The position numbers and the translations under genes are program-made. This document shows, one piece after another, positions 8,301 through 16,675 of a DNA stretch of 64,000 nucleotides; the stretch's first letter is position 1; every line of letters begins with the position of its first letter. This stretch comes from Actinospica robiniae DSM 44927. Lineage in GTDB: Bacteria; Actinomycetota; Actinomycetes; Streptomycetales; Catenulisporaceae. The notes under the pieces were generated by a model, which saw nothing but the letters and a program-made list of their open reading frames with translations, made no database searches and was not told the origin of the DNA. Where the stretch lies: assembly GCF_000504285.1 (NCBI RefSeq), contig NZ_KI632511.1:4957372-5021371 (forward strand). Direction: 5' to 3'.

Positions 8301-8799
8301 CTAGTGCGAGTTGATGATCGGCCGGATGCTGGTGGGGTGGGGGCTTGTCGGGTCGGGGTGGTCGTCGGGGTGCGGCCGGCCGCTTCGCGTCGCCCGTTTC
8401 GCCTGACCACCCGCCCCCCGTTGCGTTGGCAGGGCGGCCTGCGGTTTCAAGATCGAAAAGCGCCGCTGGCAGGCCCTTCTCTCGGAGAGATTGCCGGGTC
8501 TCTGTAGGTGCTCGCGAGGCGGGGCTGGCCGGAGTTCGGGGTGGTGGGGTGCCGGGGGCGTGCTCTCTCCTCGGTCGGTCCCCGGAGGCAATCAGGAACC
8601 TGCCGGGAGCTCAAGCGGCGGTGGCTTCCGCTGCTGGATCTTGCATCGCGCCGCTTGACCTCCCGGCAGAACCCTGATCGGGCTTCGCCTGCCCGACCGA
8701 GGAGAGAGCACACCCCCTGAGGGTCCGGTGCGAGCTGCGCTCGGGCCGAGTCCCATCCCGTGGCCCGGCCGCGCTCGATCCGGAAGAATCCTGCATCAC
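8301..8799. repeat. Left arm of a 0.5-kb inverted repeat
   Basis: This stretch reappears as its reverse complement at 9302-9793. Shared blocks include the outer end CTAG-N-GCGA-N-TTGATGATCGG, GGCCGCTTCGCGTCGCCC, CTCGGAGAGATTGCCGGG, the hairpin at 8560-8711, GTGCGAGCTGCGCTCGGGCC, and the inner GATGCAGGATTC motif. By eye most blocks agree at over 80 percent with small indels. No convincing reading frame is conserved in both arms and no transposase is present. Confidence 0.85.
8560..8711. repeat. Long hairpin within the left arm
   Basis: Arms 8560-8620 and 8649-8711 are near-perfect reverse complements: GTGCTCTCTCCTCGGTCGG at one end pairs with CCGACCGAGGAGAGAGCAC at the other, and the inner CTGCCGGGAGCTCAAGCGGC pairs with GCCGCTTGACCTCCCGGCAG (one mismatch). 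The loop is about 28 bases and includes GATCTTGCATCGC. The stem is about 60 bp. Confidence 0.9.
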
Positions 8800-9301
8800 C
8801 GTTCTAGACAGCTCTTCGCTTCCCTACTGATTCAACGCCGGGCAACACCCCCGAGTGCCCGGAAATCTCCACGATTTTTACTTTTCCGGCAAACACCGGA
8901 TTCGCGGCTTTTGTCGGTGGTGGCGTCTAGCATGGAAGAGTACGAGGGTCGGGGCTTGTGACAGGAGGGAGGTGGACGGGGTGGCTGGGCAGAGGGCGTC
9001 AGGGGTACGGCCGAAAGCGATGCAGGATTTCCCCTCGGCGTGCGACCGGGCCGCGCGATGCCGTGCAGTACGTGAGCTCCGGGTGGATCGGATCAGAGTG
9101 ATGCAGAATCCTTCCGCATCGAACGCGGCCGGCCTGCGGGATTCTGCCGCGAGATCTGGGATCGAGGCCGATCACACCAAGGCGATGCACGATTCAGCAG
9201 CAAGCCGGGCGGAGCGAACCGGGGCGATGCAGAATTCCACCGCAGGCACGACCGGAGCACCGACCTCCACGCGGATCGAGGACTGGGATGGCGGGATCAC
9301 A
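8800..9301. other. Central spacer of the repeat island with recurring GATGCA motif
   Basis: About 500 bp with no recognisable gene. The first 130 bp are less GC-rich (ATTTTTACTTTTCC near 8873) than anything nearby. From 9019 the motif GATGCA(G/C)(A/G)ATT recurs on the plus strand at 9019, 9100, 9184 and 9226, and again at 9304 and 9454 inside the right arm. Intervals of 81, 84, 42 and 78 bp are near multiples of 40-42. An open frame (8855-9391) runs through them, but its composition looks unlike protein. Confidence 0.7.
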
Positions 9302-9793
9302 GCGATGCAGAATCCTTCCGCATCGAGCACGGCCGGACCACGGGACAGGACCCGGCCCGAGCGCAGCTCGCACCGGACCCCCAGGGGGTGAGCTCTCTCC
9401 TCGGTCGGGCAGGCGAAGCCCGATCAGGGTTCTGCCGGGAGGTCAAGCGGCGCGATGCAAGATCGAGCATCAACCCAGGCCACCGCCGCTTGAGCTCCCG
9501 GCAGGTTCCTGATTGCCTCCGGGGACCGACCGAGGAGAGAGCACACACCCGCAACCCGACCACCCCCAACGTCAGCCCGCCCCACCAACGCCAGCACCCC
9601 ACAGACCCCGGCAATCTCTCCGAGGGAAGGCCCTCGCCGGAGGCGAGATCTTGAAACCCCAGCCCACCCCGCCAAAGCAACGGGTGGGCGGGCGGTCATA
9701 CAAACAGGGCGACGCGAAGCGGCCGCCCACACCCTGACCCGACACGTCATCCCACGCTCCACCAGCGCTCAGCCGATCATCAAATCGCGCTAG
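9302..9793. repeat. Right arm of the 0.5-kb inverted repeat
   Basis: Reverse-complement copy of 8301-8799. It ends nine bases before the stop of the M20 peptidase gene at 9803, with the same CTAG-N-GCGA terminus as the left arm. Relative to the left arm it has a different loop in its inner hairpin and small indels, so the two arms are diverged rather than freshly copied. Confidence 0.85.
9388..9544. repeat. Long hairpin within the right arm
   Basis: Arms 9388-9452 and 9484-9544 pair through GCTCTCTCCTCGGTCGG / CCGACCGAGGAGAGAGC and TCAGGGTTCTGCCGGGAGG / CTCCCGGCAGGTTCCTGA. The sequence is the inverted counterpart of the hairpin at 8560-8711, giving four copies of one 60-65-bp unit in the island. 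Confidence 0.9.
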
Positions 9794-9802
9794 AGCTACT
9801 GC

Positions 9803-11052
9803 CTAGGGCTTCAGCCAGGTCAGCGCGGCGACGACGAGCGCCTCCACGCCGGTGCCGAGGGTGGGCTCGATCAGCGGCGCGAACTCGGGCGAGTGGTTGG
9901 CCGGGAGGGAGTCGAGCCGGCCGGCGGCGAGGGCGTTGAACACAAGGTCCGGCTCGAGGCCGCCCCAGAACCAGAACACCGTCGGCACGCCGAGGCTCTC
10001 GCCGAACACTCCGACGTCCTCGCTCGCGGTCACCAGCGGCATCGGGTACAGCCGCTGCGGGCCGAAGTGCTCGGTGAACGCGGCGAGCGTCTTCGCGGTC
10101 GCGTCCGGGTCGCTGATCAGCGCGGGGGCGCTGGCGGACCACTCGATCGCGGGTTCGCGGACGGCTCCGCCGGCGGCCGACTCGGCCCGCACGATGCGCT
10201 CGATCGCGGCGCGGATCAGGTCCCTGGTCTGCGGCGAGTAAGACCTGGTGTTGATACCGAGCTCGGCGGTGTCCGGGATGATGTTGTCCTTCGTGCCCGC
10301 GTGCAGCCGACCGACCGTCACCACAGCGGCCTCGGCCGGGGGCACCTCGCGCGCCACGATGGCCTGCAAGCGGGTGACGACGCTGGCGGCCATCAGCACC
10401 GGGTCGATCGCGGCCTCCGGGCGCGAGCCGTGGCCGCCCCTGCCGAACAGGGTGACCTTCGCCGAGTCCGACGCGGCCATGAGCGGGCCGCTGCCGTGGC
10501 CGATGAAGCCGGCGGGCAGCGGGGCGACGTGCTGGCCGAGCACGATCTCGGGCTTCGGGAAGCGTTCGAACAGGCCGTCCTCGACCATGCCGCGGGCACC
10601 GGTGGCCAGTTCCTCGGCGGGCTGGAAGACCACCAGCAGTGTGCCGTGCCACGCATCCCGGGCCGCGGCCAGCAGAGTCGCCGCACCGACCAGTGCGGCG
10701 GCGTGCAGTCGTGGCCGCAGGCGTGCATGACGGGCACGTCGTTGCCGTCGTGGTCGACGCCGCGTGCGGTGCTCGCATACGACAGCCCGGTCTTCTCCTG
10801 CACCGGCAGCGCGTCGAAGTCGGCCCGGAGCATGACCACCGGGCTGTCCCCGTTGTGCAGCACGCCGACCACGCCGGTGACGCCGACCTGCTCGGCCACC
10901 TCGTCGAACCCGGCGGCCCGCAGCCGCTCGGCGAGCAGCGCGGCCGACCGGGTCTCCTGCAGCGAGAGCTCAGGGTTCTGATGGAGATCTCGGTAGAGCT
11001 CGGCCAGGTCCGCTCGGATCCGCTCGAGTCCCGCGGTCACCGTCTGCGCCAT
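9803..11052 (-). pseudogene. M20-family amidohydrolase/peptidase interrupted by a -1 frameshift
   Basis: Metal-dependent amidohydrolase (M20D, hippurate hydrolase/IAA-amino acid hydrolase type). The first frame runs from ATG 11052 through the metal-binding region (VVMLRADFDALPVQEKTG, PVMHACGHD). The second resumes as HAAALVGAATLLAAARDAWH, VVFQPAEELATGARGMVEDG and continues to the stop at 9803 with the dimerisation domain (FGRGGHGSRPEAAIDPVLMA). The break is at about 10705, exactly inside the conserved GHDxH motif: the minus strand reads GACTGCACGCC where GACTGCCACGCC would restore the frame and the ligand His. A single lost C therefore inactivates the gene, unless it is a sequencing error; both halves are otherwise intact. 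Confidence 0.85.
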
Positions 11053-11081
11053 GCCCGGCCTCCTTCGTCGACGTGCTCCGC

Positions 11082-12350
11082 TCAGACGCCGATGGCCTGC
11101 AGCGACACCCACAACACCACGGTGGCGCCGATCAAGGTGACCGGCACCGCGATGAGGCCTAGACGGGTGAAGCGGCCGAGTTCGACCGGGATGTCGTGGG
11201 TGCCCAGCACGCGGCGCCACAGCAGGGTGGCGAGCGAGCCGACGTAGGTCAGGTTCGGCCCCAGGTTGACCCCGAGCAGCACGGCCAGCACCGCGGCCGG
11301 ACCGACCTCCCCGGCCACCGGCAGCAGGATGAGCACGGCCGGCAGATTGTTGACGACGTTCGCCAGCACCGCCCCGGCCACGGCGTACGCGAACAGCGCG
11401 GCGAACTCGGTGTCCTTCGGCATCAGGTCGTGCACCGCGGTGCCGAGACCGTTGACCGTGACCGCCTTGACCACGACACCGAGCGCGAGCACGAACAGGC
11501 AGAACAACGGCGCGGCGGCCACGACCAGCTCGCGCGGGGTCGAGCGCCGCTGCGCCAGCGCCCGGACGCCGAGCACGATCACGCCGCCGAGCGCCGCCCA
11601 GGCCGGGTTGATCCCGGCCAGCGAGGTCACCGCGAAGCCGATCAGCGTGGCGATCACCACGACCAGCGTGAACACCGGCGTGCCGACCGGCTTCTGCGGG
11701 CCGGACGGGGTCGCCTCAGCGGACAGGTCCTCCGCGAAGAACCGACGGAAGATCAGATACTCGAGCCCGATCGAGACCAGCCAGGGCAGGGCCATCAGCG
11801 CGGCGAACCGACTGAAGGTCAGACCGCTCGCGGCGAACGCGAGCAGGTTCGTCAGGTTGGAGACCGGCAGCAGCAGCGACGCCGAGTTGGACAGGTGCGC
11901 GCAGGCGTAGACATGGGGTTCGCGGCGCACCCCGACCCGCCCGGACGTGACCAGCACCACCGGCGTGAGCAGCACCACGGTCGCGTCCAGGCTGAGCACC
12001 GCCGTGGTCAGCGAGGCGACCACGAACACCGCCGTGAGCAGCCGCTTCGGGCTGACCCGGCCGCCCTCGGCGCCACCGACGTGGGCGAGCCGCGCCATCG
12101 CCGCGCCGGCCGCCGCGAACAGCCCCTCGTCCGCGCACAGCTGGGCGAGCACGAGCACCGCGGCGAGGAACCCGACGGTCGGCGCCAGCGCGGACAGCTC
12201 CGAGGCGGCCTGGCCCGGGGAGACCGCGCCGCAGGCGATGAGGATCACGGCGGCGGGCACGGCGGCGGCCGCCTCGGGCCACCCACGCGGCCGCAGCACC
12301 GCGAAAGCGAGCACCGCGATCAGCAGGACGACGGAGATGGTCTCGGCCAC
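11082..12350 (-). CDS. ArsB/NhaD-type (SLC13-like) membrane permease
   Basis: Polytopic ion transporter of 422 residues with 10-12 predicted helices, e.g. ISVVLLIAVLAFAVL at the N-terminus. The family's two half-repeats are seen as ACAHLSNSASLLLPVSNLTN (about 150-170) and VLANVVNNLPAVLILLPVAG, with GVNLGPNLTYVGSLATLLW near the C-terminus; the Asn/Ser/Thr-rich turns are the expected substrate site. The closest class is arsenite/antimonite permease, but no arsR or arsC gene is nearby, so the substrate is open. It lies 29 bp upstream of the frameshifted M20 gene on the same strand and may share its transcript. Confidence 0.85.
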   Translation of the reverse strand: MAETISVVLLIAVLAFAVLRPRGWPEAAAAVPAAVILIACGAVSPGQAASELSALAPTVGFLAAVLVLAQLCADEGLFAAAGAAMARLAHVGGAEGGRVSPKRLLTAVFVVASLTTAVLSLDATVVLLTPVVLVTSGRVGVRREPHVYACAHLSNSASLLLPVSNLTNLLAFAASGLTFSRFAALMALPWLVSIGLEYLIFRRFFAEDLSAEATPSGPQKPVGTPVFTLVVVIATLIGFAVTSLAGINPAWAALGGVIVLGVRALAQRRSTPRELVVAAAPLFCLFVLALGVVVKAVTVNGLGTAVHDLMPKDTEFAALFAYAVAGAVLANVVNNLPAVLILLPVAGEVGPAAVLAVLLGVNLGPNLTYVGSLATLLWRRVLGTHDIPVELGRFTRLGLIAVPVTLIGATVVLWVSLQAIGV

Positions 12351-12446
12351 CGGTGGGCTCAGCTGCTCGGCGTCGAAAGGTCGCTGCTCACACGCTGATC
12401 ATCTCATCCAACCCCTGCCGAACCGGGCAGGACGGCGCCGCTTGGG

Positions 12447-13180
12447 CTAAGCCTTCGTCCCGGTGACGAGCCGTTCGCGGTCGAACAGCCGGGACACCAG
12501 CCGCCACGCGCCGACGTCGATCACCAGCAGCACCGCGCCCAGGGCGAGGGCCAGGCCGACCGTCGGCTGGATGACGCCGAAGCCCATGAGCGAGGCGATC
12601 GCGAGCGGCGGCAGGCTGACCAGGGAGCCGAGCTGCTGGGCCACCCGCACGTCGCCCACCTTCGTCGAGATCGCGATGGCGGCCCAGATCGACCAGCCCG
12701 CCAGCAGCGGGGTGAACAGCGCCTGCGGCAGGATCCGGGAGACCTGGAACACGTCGGTGACCACGTTCTGATGGGCGAACAGGCCCACCGCGGCGAGGAA
12801 GATCCCGAACATCGTGTAGGCGATCGCGATCGTCGGGACGAACACGGCGAGCGCCTTGCCGAGCAGGAACTCCTCCTTGCGCACCGGCGAGGTGAGCACG
12901 GGTTCGAGCGTGCCCTGCTCCCGCTCCCCCACCACCGAGTGCGCGGCCACCGTCGCCGGTACCAGCGCCGGGATCAGCAGCAGGTAGAGCAGGGCCACGC
13001 CGATCAGGTCGTCCAGCTTGGACGCGGGCACGTCGGCGCCGAGTTTGAAGATGTCGATGATCGGCAGCACGATGAAGACCAGGGGCAGCACGCCCATGGT
13101 GGACACGACGAAGCGGTTGCGCCGGTAGTCGCGCATCTCCTTGACCGCGATCGCGCGGATCCGGGTCCGACTGAGCGTCA

Positions 13181-13184
<4 letters not shown>
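12447..13184 (-). CDS. ABC-2 type exporter permease
   Basis: Membrane half of an ABC exporter, 245 residues with six predicted helices (FVVSTMGVLPLVFIVLPII; GVALLYLLLIPALVPATVAA; VFVPTIAIAYTMFGIFLAAV; and later segments). The sequence HSVVGEREQGTLEPVLTSPV near residue 85 is the hallmark of NatB/ABC-2 permeases. The start overlaps the stop of the ATPase gene (ATGA-type overlap at 13181-13184), so the pair is one operon and one complex. Substrate unknown; NatAB-like sodium export is one option. A weak 6-bp hairpin at 12414-12431 follows the stop. Confidence 0.88.
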
Positions 13185-14154
<970 letters not shown>

Positions 14155-14155
<1 letters not shown>

Positions 14156-14191
14156 GATTAAAGTGATATCACTTTACCCTGGGCGGGTCAA
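14155..14191 (-). promoter_or_regulatory. Promoter with palindromic operator over the -10 box, leaderless start
   Basis: On the minus strand TTGACC (14186-14191) is separated by exactly 17 bp from TATCAC (14163-14168), and 7 bp later comes the GTG of the ABC ATPase gene. The perfect 18-bp palindrome TAAAGTGATATCACTTTA (14159-14176) covers the -10 box. The palindrome also includes the stop codon of the RHH gene (TGA at 14169-14171). Confidence 0.7.
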
Positions 14192-14429
14192 CGTCCTCCG
14201 CAGGCTCCGACTCGGACTCCGACGCGGGCTTCGGCGGCCGCCCCCGGCGCGGCAGTCCGCCCACGTTGGAGGGCAGCCGGCCGGCGTCGGCCAGGGCGCG
14301 CCGCAGCACCAGCTCGATCTGGGCCGTGGTGCTGCGCAGCTCGTCGCCGGCCCATCGGGCCAGCGCGTCGTGTACGGACGGATCGAGGCGCAGCAGGATG
14401 TTCTTGCGCTCAGCCACCGGCCTCCCCAA
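14169..14429 (-). CDS. Ribbon-helix-helix (CopG/Arc-like) transcriptional regulator
   Basis: Small DNA-binding protein of 86 residues. The N-terminal half is a ribbon-helix-helix fold: RKNILLRLDPSVHDALARWA gives the beta-strand and first helix, DELRSTTAQIELVLRRALAD the second. The C-terminal third (RRGRPPKPASESESEPAED) is a disordered basic-then-acidic tail. The start lies inside the end of the GH13 gene (20-bp overlap), and the stop lies inside the palindrome controlling the ABC exporter. The likely role is repression of the downstream exporter through that palindrome; no toxin gene is next to it, so an antitoxin role is less likely. Confidence 0.85.
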   Translation of the reverse strand: MGRPVAERKNILLRLDPSVHDALARWAGDELRSTTAQIELVLRRALADAGRLPSNVGGLPRRGRPPKPASESESEPAEDVDPPRVK

Positions 14430-16059
14430 GCTTCTCCTCGAGCCCGGCCTTCTCCTCGAGCTCGAAGATGCCGTAGCCGAACGGCTCGGTCCGGGCGACT
14501 CCGCCCTCGACCACGACCCCGCGCGCGATGAGCGGCGTGCGTACGGGCAGGTCAGGCAGGTCGAAACGCTCGGGGCGGGCGCTCGGGTTGAGGATGACGA
14601 CGTACCGCTCGCCGCGCACGTACACGCCCGGGTAGCCGTCGTGCACCATCCGCACGGTCCCGCCCGTCGCGAGCTCGGGACGCGCCTTACGCAGCCGGAT
14701 CAGCGCCTTGACCTGGTTCAGCAGCGAATCCGGGTCCTGCTGCTCGGCGTGCACCGTCGGGCGGTCCGGCGCGGGGTCGATCGGCAGGTACAGCCGGTCG
14801 GCGGGCGCGGTGGAGAAGCCCGCGCTCCCGCCGGCTCCGCCGCCCTCAGCCCACTGCATCGGCGTCCTCGAGCCCTGGCGCGCCTCCGTGTTCAGCTGGC
14901 TGCCTTCCTTGTCCGGCAGGCCGGGGATGTAGCGCATGCCGATCTCGTCGCCGTAGTAGATCACCGGCAGCGTCGGCCAGGTCAGCAGGAAGGCGAAGGC
15001 GGGCGCGACCATCGCGCGGGTGCGGGTGCCGCAGGTCAGCCGGGAGAAGTCGTGATTGGCCGTCGGCAGGGCCGCGTGGCCGTTCCCGTCGATCGCCTCG
15101 TCGGCCTCCAGCCACGCCGCCAGGAACTCCGTCAGCGCGCCCCCGCCCTCGGGCGCGAAGTAGCACGGTTCCGTCCCCCAGTTCGGGGCATGGCTGCCCT
15201 GCGCGTTGCCCCACAGCGATCGCAGCGGACGGCCGACGAAGTGCAGGAAGAAGTCAGCGTGGAAGCCGGCCGGGACCGAGGTCTTCGGGTCGCCCCACTC
15301 GGAGATCAGGACCTTGTCGGGGTACGCCTCGTCCATCCAGGCGCGCATCTCACCCCACAGGGCCGCCGTGGCGGCCCGGCCCGGATCGTCCTCGACCAGC
15401 GAGGCCGCCATGTCGACCCGGAAGCCGGCCACCCCGCGGTCGAACCAGTAGGCCATGATCTCGCGCAGCGCCGCCCGGTTCGCCCGCGGGCCCGGCGCGT
15501 CGACCGGCTGCCGCCACGGCTCGGCCTGGTCCATCCGCGCGTAGCCGAAGTTCAGCGCGGGCTGGACGGCGTAGAAGTTCGGCAGGAAGTAGCCCGGCCG
15601 CGCGCCCGGCGAGGCGACCCAGCGCTCGTCCGGCGGCTCGGCGGTCTCGGCCCAGACGTACCGGTCCCCGCCGCCCGCGCCGGGCGGGGTGTTCGCGCTC
15701 GCCCGGAACCACGGATGCTGATCCGAGGTGTGCCCGGCCACCAGGTCGAGCAAGATCCTGATCCCGCGCTCGCCGGCGTCGCGCACGAGCTCGACCAGGT
15801 CCTGCTCGGTGCCGTAGCGCGGGGCGACGGCCTGATAGTCCGACACGTCGTACCCGGCGTCGAAGAACGGCGAGGCGAACAGCGGACTGAGCCACAGGGT
15901 GTTGACACCCAGGTCACTCAGATAGTCCAGTCGGCCGCGGATCCCCGGCAGGTCGCCGATCCCGTCGCCGTTCGAGTCCGCGAAGGACTGCGGATAGATC
16001 TGATAGAGCACCGCGTCTGCCAGCCAAGCCGGCGGGGAGGTCAGGAGCGCCACAACCAC
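14410..16059 (-). CDS. GH13 family alpha-glucosidase/trehalose-synthase-like hydrolase
   Basis: Cytoplasmic glycoside hydrolase family 13 enzyme, 549 residues, no signal peptide. The TIM-barrel starts at YQIYPQSFADSNGDGIGDLP. The catalytic residues are visible: nucleophile Asp in GVAGFRVDMAASL, acid/base Glu in KVLISEWGDP, and the third Asp in LPTANHDFSRL. Substrate-contacting motifs LDLVAGHTSDQHPWF and YYGDEIGMRYIPG are also present. A short beta-sandwich domain closes the protein (ERYVVILNPSARPERFDLPD). This pattern fits oligo-1,6-glucosidase or alpha-glucosidase; exact specificity is open. The regulator gene at 14169 starts within its last codons. The gene is divergent from the sORF/OsmC unit, with only 14 bp between the start codons. 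Confidence 0.9.
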   Translation of the reverse strand: MVVALLTSPPAWLADAVLYQIYPQSFADSNGDGIGDLPGIRGRLDYLSDLGVNTLWLSPLFASPFFDAGYDVSDYQAVAPRYGTEQDLVELVRDAGERGIRILLDLVAGHTSDQHPWFRASANTPPGAGGGDRYVWAETAEPPDERWVASPGARPGYFLPNFYAVQPALNFGYARMDQAEPWRQPVDAPGPRANRAALREIMAYWFDRGVAGFRVDMAASLVEDDPGRAATAALWGEMRAWMDEAYPDKVLISEWGDPKTSVPAGFHADFFLHFVGRPLRSLWGNAQGSHAPNWGTEPCYFAPEGGGALTEFLAAWLEADEAIDGNGHAALPTANHDFSRLTCGTRTRAMVAPAFAFLLTWPTLPVIYYGDEIGMRYIPGLPDKEGSQLNTEARQGSRTPMQWAEGGGAGGSAGFSTAPADRLYLPIDPAPDRPTVHAEQQDPDSLLNQVKALIRLRKARPELATGGTVRMVHDGYPGVYVRGERYVVILNPSARPERFDLPDLPVRTPLIARGVVVEGGVARTEPFGYGIFELEEKAGLEEKLGEAGG

Positions 16060-16073
16060 TTAGGCTAGCTGGC

Positions 16074-16154
16074 ATGAGCGAGCTTGCGAGCGAATCATCG
16101 AACACAGTGCCTTCGCGAATGCGCCTACCGAGCGCCAGCGAGGTGGAGTCATGA
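16074..16154 (+). CDS. Candidate 26-codon ORF inside the dispersed 83-bp element (copy A)
   Basis: ATG at 16074 opens a 26-residue frame beginning MSELASESS and ending PSASEVES; its TGA overlaps the ATG of the OsmC gene (ATGA at 16151). A -10-like TAGGCT (16061-16066) seven bases before the ATG would make it a leaderless start. The second copy (54782) has the same length and the same overlap. All differences between the two copies within the frame change the amino acid and no codon differs silently, which argues for conservation of the DNA or RNA rather than of the peptide. Translation therefore remains unproven; coupling of the downstream gene is the plausible function. Confidence 0.4.
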   Translation: MSELASESSNTVPSRMRLPSASEVES

Positions 16155-16157
16155 GCG
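16075..16157 (+). repeat. 83-bp dispersed element, copy A
   Basis: Matches 54783-54865 at 71 of 83 positions with no gap. Conserved blocks are TGAGCGAGCTTGCGAGC at the left end, TCGCGAATGCGCC in the middle and GCGAGGTGGAGTCATGAGCG at the right end. The right end supplies a ribosome-site-like AGGTGGAG and the ATG of the next gene. Confidence 0.9.
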
Positions 16158-16582
16158 AAACCCTGCGTACTGTCTCCGTCGAACGTCTCGGATCGGGGCG
16201 GTACGCCGCCGTCAACGAACGCGGCGGACGGATGGAGTTCGGGTCCGGCGAGGGCACCGAGTTCACCCCGGTCGAGCTGCTGCTGGCCGCCATCGGCGGG
16301 TGCACGGCCATCGACGCCGACGTCGCGACCACCCGCCACTCCGAGCCGCTGCGCTTCGACGTGGTGGTGCAGGGCGACAAGATCAGCGACGAGCAGGGCC
16401 ACCGGATGGAGAACCTCTCCGTCACCTTCCACGTGGAGTTCCCCGCCGACGAGGAGGGCGACAAGGCCCGGGCCATCCTGCCGCGCGCGGTCAAGCTCTC
16501 GCACGACCGGCTGTGCACGGTCAGCCGCACCGTGGAAATCGGCACGCCGGTGCGCAGCACCATCGCCGATTCCGCCGAGTAG
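16151..16582 (+). CDS. OsmC-family protein
   Basis: OsmC/Ohr-like redox protein of 143 residues. The N-terminal sheet (RTVSVERLGSGRYAAVNERG) leads to the central helix TPVELLLAAIGGCTAIDADV, which carries the first conserved cysteine (Cys51 in GGCTA). The second is expected in the C-terminal helix and is seen in SHDRLCTVSRTVEIG. Both catalytic cysteines are therefore present, consistent with peroxide reductase activity of the OsmC branch. The start codon is supplied by the 83-bp element and overlaps the stop of the small ORF in it. A 23-bp palindrome follows 19 bp after the stop. Confidence 0.87.
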   Translation: MSETLRTVSVERLGSGRYAAVNERGGRMEFGSGEGTEFTPVELLLAAIGGCTAIDADVATTRHSEPLRFDVVVQGDKISDEQGHRMENLSVTFHVEFPADEEGDKARAILPRAVKLSHDRLCTVSRTVEIGTPVRSTIADSAE

Positions 16583-16601
16583 CCGTCAGGTCACCCACCG
16601 C

Positions 16602-16624
16602 GCCGATGTCAGGCTGACATCGGC
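16602..16624. promoter_or_regulatory. 23-bp palindrome upstream of DrrA-like exporter gene
   Basis: GCCGATGTCAG and CTGACATCGGC form perfect 11-bp arms around a single G. It lies 52 bp before the ATG of the ABC ATPase. No T-run follows, so an operator is more likely than a terminator for the OsmC gene. GTCAG is repeated further on (CGTCAGCC, TGTCAGAG), possible half-sites. Confidence 0.5.
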
Positions 16625-16675
16625 TTCGTCAGCCACGTCAGCGCGGTGTCAGAGGTAGACGGCACAGTAGCCGTC

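Noticed and set aside
8855-9391. A 178-codon plus-strand frame through the repeat-island spacer
   Set aside because: Not annotated as a gene: no ribosome site, unusual composition, and it runs into the inverted-repeat arm. The in-frame motif periodicity is reported as a finding instead.
8560-9544. Possible insertion sequence
   Set aside because: Inverted arms are present but no transposase-like frame lies between or near them and no target-site duplication is evident.
12414-12431. Hairpin CCTGCC/GGCAGG as terminator after the ABC-2 permease gene
   Set aside because: Only a 6-bp stem with no T-run; too weak to list as a separate feature.
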